Source: Bacteroidia bacterium
GTDB lineage: Bacteria; Bacteroidota; Bacteroidia; Bacteroidales; Azobacteroidaceae
DNA: 21,533 bases
Assembly (NCBI GenBank): GCA_025999115.1
Contig: BNWW01000041.1
Location: 1 to 21,533, forward strand
Direction of reading: 5' to 3'
The translations under genes and the position numbers were made by a program. Numbering within the stretch: position 1 is the stretch's first letter; each line of letters begins with the position of its first letter. The notes under the pieces were generated by a model. That model had not been told where the DNA came from. It ran no database searches and worked only from the letters and a program-made list of their open reading frames with translations. Positions 1 to 6,109 of this stretch are shown here, piece after piece.

Positions 1-1923
1 TTTCCCACATTTGGAAGTATCGTTTTTTTGCGGCATATAATTCTTGGTGTGTTCCCTGTTCAATTACTTTCCCGTTTTCAAGCGCCACAATTTTGTCGGC
101 ATTAACAACCGTGCTGAGGCGGTGTGCGATAATAATAATCGTTTTTCCTTGGTTTTTAAGTTGTTGGATGGTTTGTTGAACAAACTGTTCCGATTCGGAA
201 TCGAGCGACGAAGTGGCTTCATCCAAAATCAGGATTTCGGGATTTTTGTAGAGCGCACGGGCGATGGCCAACCGCTGTTTCTGACCACCGGAAAGCGATG
301 CGCCGTTTTCGCCCAGATAAGTTCCGAAACCGGCAGGCAGTTTTTCGATAAAAGACATTATGCCTAATTGCGTACAGATTCCCACAATCCGCTGTAAATC
401 GGGATTAAATTCGCCGAGCGCGATATTTTCAATCACATTGCCCGCAAAAAGATTCAATTGTTGCGGAACACTGCCGACCATCTTCCGGAGGCTTTGGTTA
501 TCGATATAATCAATATTCGTATCGCCGATATAGATTTTGCCTGATTTTAAGGGATATAGTTTTTGCAACAAGGCGGCGAGCGTGGTTTTTCCCGAACCGC
601 TTTCGCCGATAATAGCGGTCAATTCGCCCTTTCTTAGTTGTAAATCGAAATTTTCAAAGACATCCACCCTCGTGCCGTAACTGAACGATACGTTTTCAAA
701 ACGAATATCGCCGATGGATTCCGGTAGCAATTCGATCCGGTTTTCATTGCTTTCGCGTTCCAAATCCATGATTTCAAACAAACGGTCGGCGGCAATCAGG
801 GCGTTTTGGATGGTTTTGTTCATGCCGATAAAACCGGCAACCGGCCCGGTCAAGTAGCCGATAAGCGCGTAAAAACTTAACAACTCGCCCGGAGTTATTT
901 GGTTGTCAATCACAAAATAAGAACCAATCCACAGGATAATTATCGTAAAAATCCGGCTGACAAATTCCGAAGAATTGGCCGAAAAAAACGAGTTTATCGA
1001 CGATCGATAAACCGAATCCAACAAGCGAATGAACCGGTTTTCCGTTTTGATATTGGCAAAGTCTTCTATTCCAAACTGCTTGATGGTTTTTACCGAATTG
1101 AGCGATTCCACCAACTGGCTTTCGAGTTCCGCGTTATCTTCCATTAATTTGCGTTCGCGCTTCTTATTCAATTTATTGGTAATGAAATAAATAAGAATGT
1201 AAAGCGGAATAGAAATTAATAGAATAAGCGCCAATTGCCAACTGTAAACAAACATCAATGCAAACGAGAAAACGACAATAAATACATTGACAATCAACGA
1301 AATAACCACATCATTGATAAAAACGCGAATTTTGACCGCATCGTTAATCCGGGAAATAATTTCACCTACGCGCATCGTATCAAAAAAACGTTGCGGCAAT
1401 TTTAATAAGTGTTTGTAGTAGCCCAGAATCAATCGAGCGTCAATCTTCTGTCCGGTATTGAGCATGAAAACACTTTTGCTTACGCCGACGAAAATTTGCA
1501 GCAACAAAATAATTATCATTGCGATACTCAACAGATTAAGCAGATTTTTATTTCCGCCGACAAAAACATTGTCGGTTATTTTTTGAATGTAAATAGATGT
1601 TGATAAACCCAATAGCGTATAAATAATCGCTCCGAAAAGCGATTGTAAAAGTACGCCTCCATGCGGCTGCAACAAAAACCAAAACCGTTGATAAATGGAA
1701 ATTTTCTTATCTTCGGCAGGGATTCGACGGCTCCTTTCACGCCTTTGGCATTAAAGCCGAGCTGCTCGGCGGCGACGACCATTCCGAGAACATTGGTGCC
1801 ACGCTGGTCTGTCCCTGCAATTTGCCGGATCTGCGCCACCGGCAATTTCAGTTTGTAGTGACCGGCGACGGAGGCCAGACAGGCGGCGCCGCAATCGGTT
1901 ATATCCCGTTGTTTTATTTTCAT
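1..1923 (-). pseudogene. Peptidase-containing ABC transporter (PCAT), broken in the C39 domain, partial at left edge
   Basis: This family cuts double-glycine leaders with an N-terminal C39 cysteine peptidase and exports the mature peptide through a fused ABC transporter. The ATG at 1923 opens MKIKQRDITDCGAACLASV, the classic C39 start with the catalytic Cys. The first frame follows the family to ESLPKI (about 1710) and then runs out of frame to a stop near 1576. The next frame, from about 1720 leftward, resumes at PAEDKKISIYQRFWFLL and encodes the membrane domain, Walker A GESGSGKTT (about 583-609), LSGGQKQR (about 280-300) and Walker B ILILDEATS (about 215-240), then leaves the window at position 1. 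Roughly 70-80 family residues carrying the catalytic His and Asp are absent. A frameshift from sequencing cannot explain a missing segment of that size. The ABC half might still be made by reinitiation. The short minus ORF start at 1944 is only a TTG. Confidence 0.85.
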
Positions 1924-1942
1924 ATTTATTGTTGCTAACTTC

Positions 1943-1975
1943 AACCCTAACAGGGTTTTAAACCCTGTTAGGGTT
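1943..1975. repeat. Perfect 16-bp palindrome across the hlyD stop codon
   Basis: The arms AACCCTAACAGGGTTT and AAACCCTGTTAGGGTT are perfect reverse complements around a single base. The palindrome encodes the last HlyD residues (MNPNRV) and its stop, and ends about 20 bases before the transporter start. With no T-run it is not a classic terminator. It could be an attenuator, an mRNA-stabilising hairpin, or a copy of a dispersed palindromic element. Confidence 0.8.
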
Positions 1976-3097
1976 CATCCAATCATCAATTTTATCAAAC
2001 AAGAGTTGCCACAAACTCCTGTCCGTCAAATAAAAACGCCCGGTCAATGTCATTCCCTTTTTCAAATGGCCGCGATAACCGTTTTTCAGTTGCAGGAACC
2101 GGGTATCGAGCGAACAGCGCACGCGAAAAACCGGTTGTTCGTTGATGTTGATGATGTCTTTTGAAATCTCGTTTACCTTCCCGCTTGCCAATCCCCATTG
2201 ATTGTAATTGAACGCATCCAATTGAAATTTAACCTGTTGGTTTTCGGAAACATATCCAATATCTGCGGGAGAAATATAACATTCGACCAGCAAATCGTTG
2301 TCGTTGGAAATGAAGCCGACAGTTTGTCCGGGAGCGATAAAACTGCCCGGTTGCACGCCCGAAAACTGAATGACGGAGCCGGAAGCGGGAGCTTTCAGCA
2401 CGTATTTGGTCAATTCCTCTTCCAATTGCTTGACGGACGATTCCAGTTCGCGGTTTTCGATTTCGTAATTGGTTTTTTCGGCTTCCCAGCGGTTGCGGAA
2501 TTGTTCTTTGGTGTTGGTAGATTGGCTGACAGCCTTTTCGTAGGCGTTTTTGGATTGCAGGTATTCCAACAGAGGTGCGACTTTGTTTTCATACAGCATT
2601 TTTGAGGCTTGGTATTCCTTCTGCAAATAATTGATAGAGGTTTGCTGTTCGTTGATCGTTGTCCGGAAATAATTGTTTTCGGTCATGTATTTTGAAGTGG
2701 ATAAACTGTCTATTCGGCGAGCGGGTAATTGAATGACATCGGAAATAAAGCGTTCATTTTCAAGGATTTTTTCTCTTTTTCGATTGATTTGTTCTCCAAT
2801 CGCTTGCGAATTAAGTACCAGCAAGGTGTCGCCTTTTTGCACTTCGGTGTTTTCGGCGATACGGATTTCCATAATCTCGCCCGACACAACGGTTTGCAGC
2901 TGGTTGTTGTCGTTTTCGGTGCGGATGACGCCACGGGCTTGGGTTGTAACATCGACGTAGATAAAGGGCAAAGCGGCAATTGCAAGCGCTATCGCTACAA
3001 CCACAACGATATAGACGATATGGCTGCGAGTGGTGCGGCGGACGAAGTGGGATTCGGTGGTGTCGACAATGATTTCGGGTGGGAAGAGTTGGGGCAT
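1958..3097 (-). CDS. HlyD-family secretion adaptor (membrane fusion protein)
   Basis: This 379-residue protein would link an inner-membrane peptidase/ABC exporter to the outer membrane. It has a short cytoplasmic N-terminus, one membrane segment at about residues 26-48 (IVYIVVVVAIALAIAALPF), a biotinyl/lipoyl-like half-motif (VVSGEIMEIRIAENTEVQ, about 69-86), a long coiled coil at about 105-230, and the returning lipoyl half (YVLKAPASGSVIQF) followed by a beta-barrel part. Length and layout match complete bacteriocin-exporter HlyD proteins of Bacteroidota. It starts 12 bases after the small membrane protein gene and is followed 34 bases later by the transporter, so these look like one operon. 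Its 5' 268 bp are duplicated at 4569-4836. Family and role are well supported; the exact cargo is inferred from the adjacent GG peptides. Confidence 0.92.
   Translation of the reverse strand: MPQLFPPEIIVDTTESHFVRRTTRSHIVYIVVVVAIALAIAALPFIYVDVTTQARGVIRTENDNNQLQTVVSGEIMEIRIAENTEVQKGDTLLVLNSQAIGEQINRKREKILENERFISDVIQLPARRIDSLSTSKYMTENNYFRTTINEQQTSINYLQKEYQASKMLYENKVAPLLEYLQSKNAYEKAVSQSTNTKEQFRNRWEAEKTNYEIENRELESSVKQLEEELTKYVLKAPASGSVIQFSGVQPGSFIAPGQTVGFISNDNDLLVECYISPADIGYVSENQQVKFQLDAFNYNQWGLASGKVNEISKDIININEQPVFRVRCSLDTRFLQLKNGYRGHLKKGMTLTGRFYLTDRSLWQLLFDKIDDWMNPNRV
2830..3097 (-). repeat. Duplicated hlyD 5' block, copy A (partner 4569-4836)
   Basis: Bases 2830-2995 match 4569-4734 without a difference (166 bp). 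The remaining 102 bp up to the ATG carry 11 substitutions by my count. The offset is a constant 1739 bases with no indels. The sharp change in divergence suggests gene conversion or a recent recombination tract rather than uniform ageing. Confidence 0.9.
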
Positions 3098-3109
3098 AAT
3101 TATTCTCTA

Positions 3110-3478
3110 TTACTTTTTGTCAAATCGTATCATTTTGAGCAATAAATAAAACAAATATGTTATCAAAGCACTTAAATAAAGTGCTACCAAATCGTAATAA
3201 TCAAAAGTAATACCTAAAAAAAGTTCAAAATAACTAAAAGCAATGAGGCTAATTGCAATGAATTGAGGATAGTTATATGTATTATTACGCTGTATGCCCC
3301 AACATAATAAACTTGCAGCTGGAATAGATAGCCAACTGCTTATCGTATCAGCAAAATGATAATCGTAGATATGATTTTTGTAAATATACGGTCTATATGT
3401 ATGACTCAATACACCGGATAATATGCCTAAAAAGATAGAAATCGAAACAGCTACTTTTTTCTTATTGGAAAGTTGCAT
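3110..3478 (-). CDS. Small membrane protein, candidate immunity protein of module A
   Basis: I do not recognise a named family. The product is 122 residues from the ATG at 3478 (alternatives: ATG at 3514, TTG at 3520), begins MQLSNKKKVAVSISIFLGIL, and has about three or four hydrophobic segments: near residues 9-25, 45-60, 70-88 and 92-115. The tail is basic (KMIRFDKK). It lies between the GG-peptide genes and hlyD, the same slot that a CPBP protein fills in module B. In bacteriocin loci small polytopic proteins in this position usually protect the producer, so immunity is an inference from context only. It could instead be an accessory export or maturation protein. Only 12 bases separate its stop from the hlyD start. 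Confidence 0.7.
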   Translation of the reverse strand: MQLSNKKKVAVSISIFLGILSGVLSHTYRPYIYKNHIYDYHFADTISSWLSIPAASLLCWGIQRNNTYNYPQFIAISLIAFSYFELFLGITFDYYDLVALYLSALITYLFYLLLKMIRFDKK

Positions 3479-3582
3479 ATTTGTATTAATTAAATTTTTA
3501 AGTAAGTAGAACATCTCCAAAAGCCATCGTCTGACGTTATTATAAGTGGATAATCAAGTCCTATTTTAAAAAATTTTAGCGT

Positions 3583-3622
3583 AAAAAAACTACCATATAC
3601 AATATATATATGGTAGTTTTTT
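3583..3622. terminator. Bidirectional hairpin terminator after the module A peptide genes
   Basis: The arms ACTACCATATA (3589-3599) and TATATGGTAGT (3607-3617) pair perfectly around seven bases. A run of A on the left and T on the right extends the stem and supplies a U-tract in either direction. It begins two bases past the stop of the peptide gene at 3624. Peptide transcripts would largely end here, with partial read-through to the membrane protein and exporter. Confidence 0.82.
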
Positions 3623-3623
3623 C

Positions 3624-3779
3624 TTATTTGTAAGCCAAAACAGATGGAGAACTTCCAGAATACATCACTTCACGTGCATGATATGTGAATAAGTACCCCA
3701 AGGTTTCCCAAATGTTGTCGAAAATGCCACCATTAACTTCAAGAAGTTCTTCTTTTGATAAAACACTCATTTTTTCCAT
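3624..3779 (-). CDS. Short double-glycine leader peptide, 51 aa
   Basis: A small reading frame starting ATG GAA AAA ATG encodes a leader MEKMSVLSKEELLEVNGG with Gly-Gly at 17-18. The spaced hydrophobic positions (M, L, L, V) before GG are those recognised by C39 peptidases. The predicted mature part is 33 residues, beginning IFDNIWETLGYLF and ending SSPSVLAYK. Its leader is shorter than and unlike the LNAYGV leaders of its neighbours, so it may belong to a different peptide class. It follows the 3806-4003 gene by 26 bases and ends at a strong hairpin. That pairing resembles two-peptide bacteriocin operons, and a pheromone-like signal is another option. Family-level homology could not be checked here. 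Confidence 0.75.
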   Translation of the reverse strand: MEKMSVLSKEELLEVNGGIFDNIWETLGYLFTYHAREVMYSGSSPSVLAYK

Positions 3780-3805
3780 AACTTAAAAAATAAAAATGTT
3801 AATAT

Positions 3806-4003
3806 TCAATTCCAAGCAGCATTTGCTGCATCCGCACCTTTTTTATATGAATTTACAGTATCTCCTGTATGAAATAGTAAATCATATACAGCTCCTGCTA
3901 CAATTAGAGAACCTAAAAATTGCCAAAATCCTCCATCGGTACGTTGCATTTCAGTACCATTCATTTCACTAACGCCATAAGCGTTTAAATCTAAATTTTT
4001 CAT
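3806..4003 (-). CDS. Double-glycine leader bacteriocin-like peptide, 65 aa (module A)
   Basis: The leader MKNLDLNAYGVSEMNGTEMQ followed by RTDGG ends at Gly24-Gly25. This LNAYGVxEM pattern recurs in three genes of this window and is typical of Bacteroidota peptides often labelled class IIb bacteriocin-like. Cleavage after GG would release about 40 residues beginning FWQFLGSLIVAGAVYD, with a hydrophobic first half and a polar, Asn/Ala-rich end. It is the first gene of the module A minus-strand run, directly downstream of a TAATTTTG promoter element, and has an A-rich ribosome-binding region (ATTAAAAG) before the ATG. Its 5' end and promoter are nearly identical to those of the peptide at 5754-5996, while the mature parts are unrelated. 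Antibacterial activity is inferred. Confidence 0.85.
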   Translation of the reverse strand: MKNLDLNAYGVSEMNGTEMQRTDGGFWQFLGSLIVAGAVYDLLFHTGDTVNSYKKGADAANAAWN

Positions 4004-4017
4004 CTTTTAATGTTTTA

Positions 4018-4048
4018 CAAAATTAATACTCTAATTGTTTTTTTGCAA
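4018..4048 (-). promoter_or_regulatory. Bacteroidota-type promoter for module A peptides
   Basis: On the minus strand a -33 TTG (4046-4048) is followed after 20 bases by TAATTTTG (4018-4025), which fits the TAnnTTTG -7 consensus of this phylum. The TTTTG ends 14 bases before the ATG at 4003, so the 5' leader would be very short. The same arrangement is conserved in the cassette copy at 6011-6041. Confidence 0.65.
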
Positions 4049-4052
4049 TCTT

Positions 4053-4060
4053 TTCGCGAA
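4053..4060. promoter_or_regulatory. TTCGCGAA palindrome upstream of the module A promoter
   Basis: A perfect 8-bp palindrome lies five bases upstream of the -33 element and is conserved with the same spacing in copy B (6047-6054). It is a G+C island in A+T-rich DNA next to XRE-type regulator genes. An operator or activator site is an inference. Confidence 0.4.
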
Positions 4061-4080
4061 TAAAATTACAATGGCAAAGA

Positions 4081-4407
4081 ACAATACGCATAAAAAAAGG
4101 TTATACTTACGAAAATATGGCTAATGAATTGTCGCTTACTCCTGCTGCATACCGGAAAATAGAAACCAGCGAAACGAAATTGACAATTGAGCGATTGTTT
4201 CAAATATCTGATATACTCGCAACTTCCGTATCGGATTTGTTGGAAATTGGCAATGATGTATTTCAACAGACGAATAATGAAAGTGCAATCGGTTATCAGC
4301 AGAAAATTGAAAATTTTTATCAAGAAAACAAAGAGATTTACGAAAAACTGATAGCTGCTAAAGATGAGCAGATTGAGTTTTTGAAATTGCTTTTGGATAA
4401 AAAGTAA
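4081..4407 (+). pseudogene. XRE-type helix-turn-helix regulator, 5'-truncated (module A)
   Basis: The frame reads IRIKKGYTYENMANELSLT followed by PAAYRKIETSETKLTIERLF, a clear HTH_3/XRE fold, then a linker and a coiled-coil-like tail (ENFYQENKEIYEKLIAAKDE). The first in-frame ATG is at 4117 inside helix 1-2, giving 95 residues. Going upstream, the frame stays open to 4027 but has no usable start, and at about 4080 the DNA becomes the promoter cassette shared with module B. I infer that recombination removed the original start and about ten residues. A product from 4117 would lack helix 1 of the fold. It could alternatively start at a non-ATG codon. The site faces away from the peptide genes, as expected for a local regulator. 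Confidence 0.65.
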
Positions 4408-4548
4408 TTGAAAGAATTAAAAAATGCAAACTTCACAAAATCAGATTTAACTCAAAGCATTGCTTCTTCCATTTTTACCGTATGGAAAATAGTGCAAAAA
4501 CCAATAATCAATCTTTAAACAAGATTTTTATTCGTTTTTAGTATGTCT

Positions 4549-4836
4549 TTATATGCCTGACGTCTTGCCGCCTTTTTGCACTTCGGTGTTTTCGGCGATA
4601 CGGATTTCCATAATCTCGCCCGACACAACGGTTTGCAGCTGGTTGTTGTCGTTTTCGGTGCGGATGACGCCACGGGCTTGGGTTGTAACATCGACGTAGA
4701 TAAAGGGCAAAGCGGCAATTGCAAGCGCTATCGCCACGACCACAACGATATAGATGATATGGCTACGAACGGTGCGGCGGACGAAGTGGGATTCGGTGGC
4801 GTCGGCGATGATTTCAGGAGGGAAGAGTTGGGGCAT
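4549..4836 (-). pseudogene. HlyD N-terminal fragment (module B remnant)
   Basis: From the ATG at 4836 the first 89 residues match the full HlyD at 1958-3097 with four differences, all within residues 11-28. After ENTEVQKG the match ends at about 4568 and the frame closes within six codons (GKTSGI). Membrane segment and first lipoyl strand are present, but the coiled coil and barrel are missing, so it cannot act as an adaptor. Beyond the breakpoint the minus strand reads RRQAYKDILKTNKNLV in another frame, perhaps the tail of an unrelated gene brought in by the deletion. The 141 bases between this fragment and the regulator at 4407 hold no gene I can support. Confidence 0.9.
4569..4836 (-). repeat. 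Duplicated hlyD 5' block, copy B
   Basis: Partner of 2830-3097: 166 identical bases (4569-4734) and then 102 bases with 11 substitutions up to the start codon. The left end of the identity coincides with the truncation point of the second hlyD. Confidence 0.9.
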
Positions 4837-4865
4837 ATTCAATAAAATGAGAGAAAAATAGAAAA

Positions 4866-5342
4866 TCAAATTTTTACTGAATTTGAAAAAAATGTCAATC
4901 CAAATAACAATCCGTTATAACATATATGAATTAATGTCGTAAAAAATACAGGATGTTGCTTTCTTCTGATAAATAAAAGACAACAAAAAGACCAAGCTAA
5001 TCCGTAAAAGAATGCTACAATAGAATACTTTGAATGCATTAGACAAAAAAGCACGGATACGCTTGTTATTGCGTAAATATATTTATATTTATTAGCAAAT
5101 AATCCTGCAATTTTTAATGGCGCATACTGAAAAACAAGTGTTTCAAAGAAAGGCGCGACAAGAACAATAAGAAAAAAATCTTTGATCGTTGTTGCATATC
5201 CATCTATATCTGCAGTCCCATTTATATTCAAAATCGTGTCTAAAAATACGAACAAAATATTGATTATAAGTGGTGCACATATACCCAATAACAGGATTTT
5301 TATTGTATGCAATTTATAGAAATATCGATAAAATTTATACAT
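4866..5342 (-). CDS. CPBP-family (CAAX-type) intramembrane protein, candidate immunity protein of module B
   Basis: CPBP proteins are membrane metalloprotease relatives; in bacteriocin loci they often give self-immunity. From the ATG at 5342 the product has 158 residues with several membrane segments. Motif 1 reads APFFETLVFQ: Glu67 is kept, but the second Glu is Thr and the Arg is Gln compared with EExxxR. Motif 2 is FCLMH (His103) and motif 3 is HICYN (His139, Asn143). A TTG start at 5375 would add eleven residues. The gene sits between the GG peptides and the hlyD fragment, matching the place of the unrelated membrane protein in module A. The divergent motif 1 leaves proteolytic activity uncertain; immunity is inferred from position. 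Confidence 0.78.
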   Translation of the reverse strand: MYKFYRYFYKLHTIKILLLGICAPLIINILFVFLDTILNINGTADIDGYATTIKDFFLIVLVAPFFETLVFQYAPLKIAGLFANKYKYIYAITSVSVLFCLMHSKYSIVAFFYGLAWSFCCLLFIRRKQHPVFFTTLIHICYNGLLFGLTFFSNSVKI

Positions 5343-5413
5343 CAAAACCGTAATAGTGTTAGTGATATGGAACAAAAAATGTAACGTTTCATAATTTCAT
5401 TGAGAGATCACTT

Positions 5414-5466
5414 AAAGGAAACTCTGTCAAAAATATAATTTAATATTTTCTGACACAGTTTCCTTT
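5414..5466. terminator. Hairpin between the module B peptides and the CPBP gene
   Basis: AAAGGAAACTCTGTCA on the left pairs with TGACACAGTTTCCTTT on the right with one mismatch, and the A/T-rich inner part extends it. It lies about 50 bases past the stop of the peptide gene at 5515. Its place matches the terminator at 3583-3622 in module A, although the sequences differ. It has no strong U-tract, so it may be a read-through or RNA-stability element. Confidence 0.7.
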
Positions 5467-5514
5467 ACACAATTGTCTGGACAGTGTCTAAAAATTGCAA
5501 ATTTTACAAAAAAA

Positions 5515-5727
5515 TCATTTGCATGCAACAACTGCCCCTGCGTTACCTGCTCCCGCAACATCCTGACCATGCGCGACCACAGCATCTTCTATACAAGCTG
5601 CTACATATCCTACGGCATATCCAATGGCTTTCCCTATAGTTCCAGCCCAACCGCCGCCATAAACTTCCGATAGCTCTTCACTGTTCATTTCGCTCACTCC
5701 GTAAGCGTTTAAATTTAATGTGTTCAT
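5515..5727 (-). CDS. Double-glycine leader peptide with GxxxG motifs, 70 aa (module B)
   Basis: The leader MNTLNLNAYGVSEMNSEELS followed by EVYGG ends at Gly24-Gly25. Cleavage would give a 45-residue Gly/Ala-rich peptide starting GWAGTIGKAIGYAVGYVAA. It contains overlapping GxxxG motifs (GKAIG, GYAVG), the helix-packing motif of two-peptide class IIb bacteriocins, and two Cys residues, one at the next-to-last position. It follows the gene at 5754-5996 by 26 bases, the same spacing as between the two module A peptides. This makes a two-peptide bacteriocin plausible. A disulfide between the two Cys is possible but unproven. Identification as a GG peptide is firm; partner and target are inferred. 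Confidence 0.87.
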   Translation of the reverse strand: MNTLNLNAYGVSEMNSEELSEVYGGGWAGTIGKAIGYAVGYVAACIEDAVVAHGQDVAGAGNAGAVVACK

Positions 5728-5753
5728 AATTTACTAAAATTAAATAATTAAAA

Positions 5754-5996
5754 CTATTGTCGCAAAGAAAAAATTTGTACTTTGGTTACTACAGTTTTGT
5801 CGTTATTTTTGTTGTGCTGCGTAACCTTCTTGTATCCCTTCCGCAATCCATCGCAAAATTCCGCTACCATATCAGCCAATCCTATTACTTCAGCAACTTT
5901 CTTTAGCGTTTTAAGCCAACCGCCACCTTCTATTGCTCGCATTTGAGCCGAACTCATTTCTTGTACGCCACAGGCGTTTAAATCTAAATTCTTCAT
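5754..5996 (-). CDS. Double-glycine leader bacteriocin-like peptide, 80 aa (module B)
   Basis: The leader MKNLDLNACGVQEMSSAQMR followed by AIEGG ends at Gly24-Gly25, with Cys in place of the usual Tyr at residue 9. The predicted mature part (55 residues) starts GWLKTLKKVAEVIGLADMV, an amphipathic cationic segment, and continues with a Lys/Asn-rich tail ending FSLRQ. It is the first gene of module B, behind the cassette promoter at 6011-6041. With the GxxxG peptide downstream it forms a two-gene unit ended by the hairpin at 5414-5466. It differs completely from the module A peptide after the GG although the leader and promoter DNA are almost the same, which suggests swapping of mature parts behind a constant leader. 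Confidence 0.85.
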   Translation of the reverse strand: MKNLDLNACGVQEMSSAQMRAIEGGGWLKTLKKVAEVIGLADMVAEFCDGLRKGYKKVTQHNKNNDKTVVTKVQIFSLRQ

Positions 5997-6010
5997 TTTT
6001 TAATGTTTTA

Positions 6011-6041
6011 CAAAATTAATACTCTAATCACTTTTTTGCAA
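6011..6041 (-). promoter_or_regulatory. Bacteroidota-type promoter for module B peptides
   Basis: TTG at 6039-6041, a 20-base spacer, and TAATTTTG at 6011-6018 on the minus strand repeat the module A promoter exactly in spacing. Two copies with substitutions around but not in the core elements support function. Confidence 0.65.
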
Positions 6042-6046
6042 TCTTT

Positions 6047-6054
6047 TTCGCGAA
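6047..6054. promoter_or_regulatory. TTCGCGAA palindrome upstream of the module B promoter
   Basis: Same 8-bp palindrome and same distance to the -33 element as at 4053-4060. It could bind the neighbouring XRE regulator or a chromosomal factor; the sequence alone does not decide. Confidence 0.4.
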
Positions 6055-6109
6055 TAAAATAACAATGGCAAAGATAAAAGAGTAAAAATGAATAAATAGG
6101 ATTGTTTTT

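Larger units (their letters stand above)
3961..4080 (-). repeat. Promoter plus leader cassette, copy A (partner 5954-6074)
   Basis: About 120 bases covering the first leader codons, the start region, the promoter and upstream DNA match 5954-6074 closely, with a few substitutions and a one-base indel near 4050. Similarity stops just after ATGGCAAAG at about 4080, where the truncated regulator begins. The cassette therefore joins a shared control region to different mature peptides and different regulators. Confidence 0.85.
5954..6074 (-). repeat. Promoter plus leader cassette, copy B
   Basis: Partner of 3961-4080. Conserved items are the leader codons for LNA.GV.EM, the ATG region, the TAATTTTG and TTG promoter elements, the TTCGCGAA palindrome, and an ATGGCAAAG string on the + strand. 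After that the two copies diverge at once. Confidence 0.85.

Noticed and set aside
44..1603. Several + strand open frames of 60-110 codons over the transporter
   Set aside because: They are antisense to the strongly conserved ABC transporter frame, and have no recognisable domains.
1661..1858. 65-codon + strand frame across the C39 deletion
   Set aside because: Complementary to the peptidase codons; no ribosome-binding context or domain.
4408..4512. Open frame continuing after the module A regulator stop, ending KIVQKPIINL, similar to the end of the module B regulator (KIVQKQ)
   Set aside because: The similarity covers only a handful of codons; I could not support a gene or a confident remnant.
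4515..4724. Minus-strand frame matching one at 2710-2985
   Set aside because: The match is a by-product of the duplicated hlyD DNA read in a wrong frame; the real frame is the HlyD one.
5471..5492. Small inverted repeat TGTC..GACA near 5474
   Set aside because: Only four or five paired bases; not separable from chance in A+T-rich DNA.
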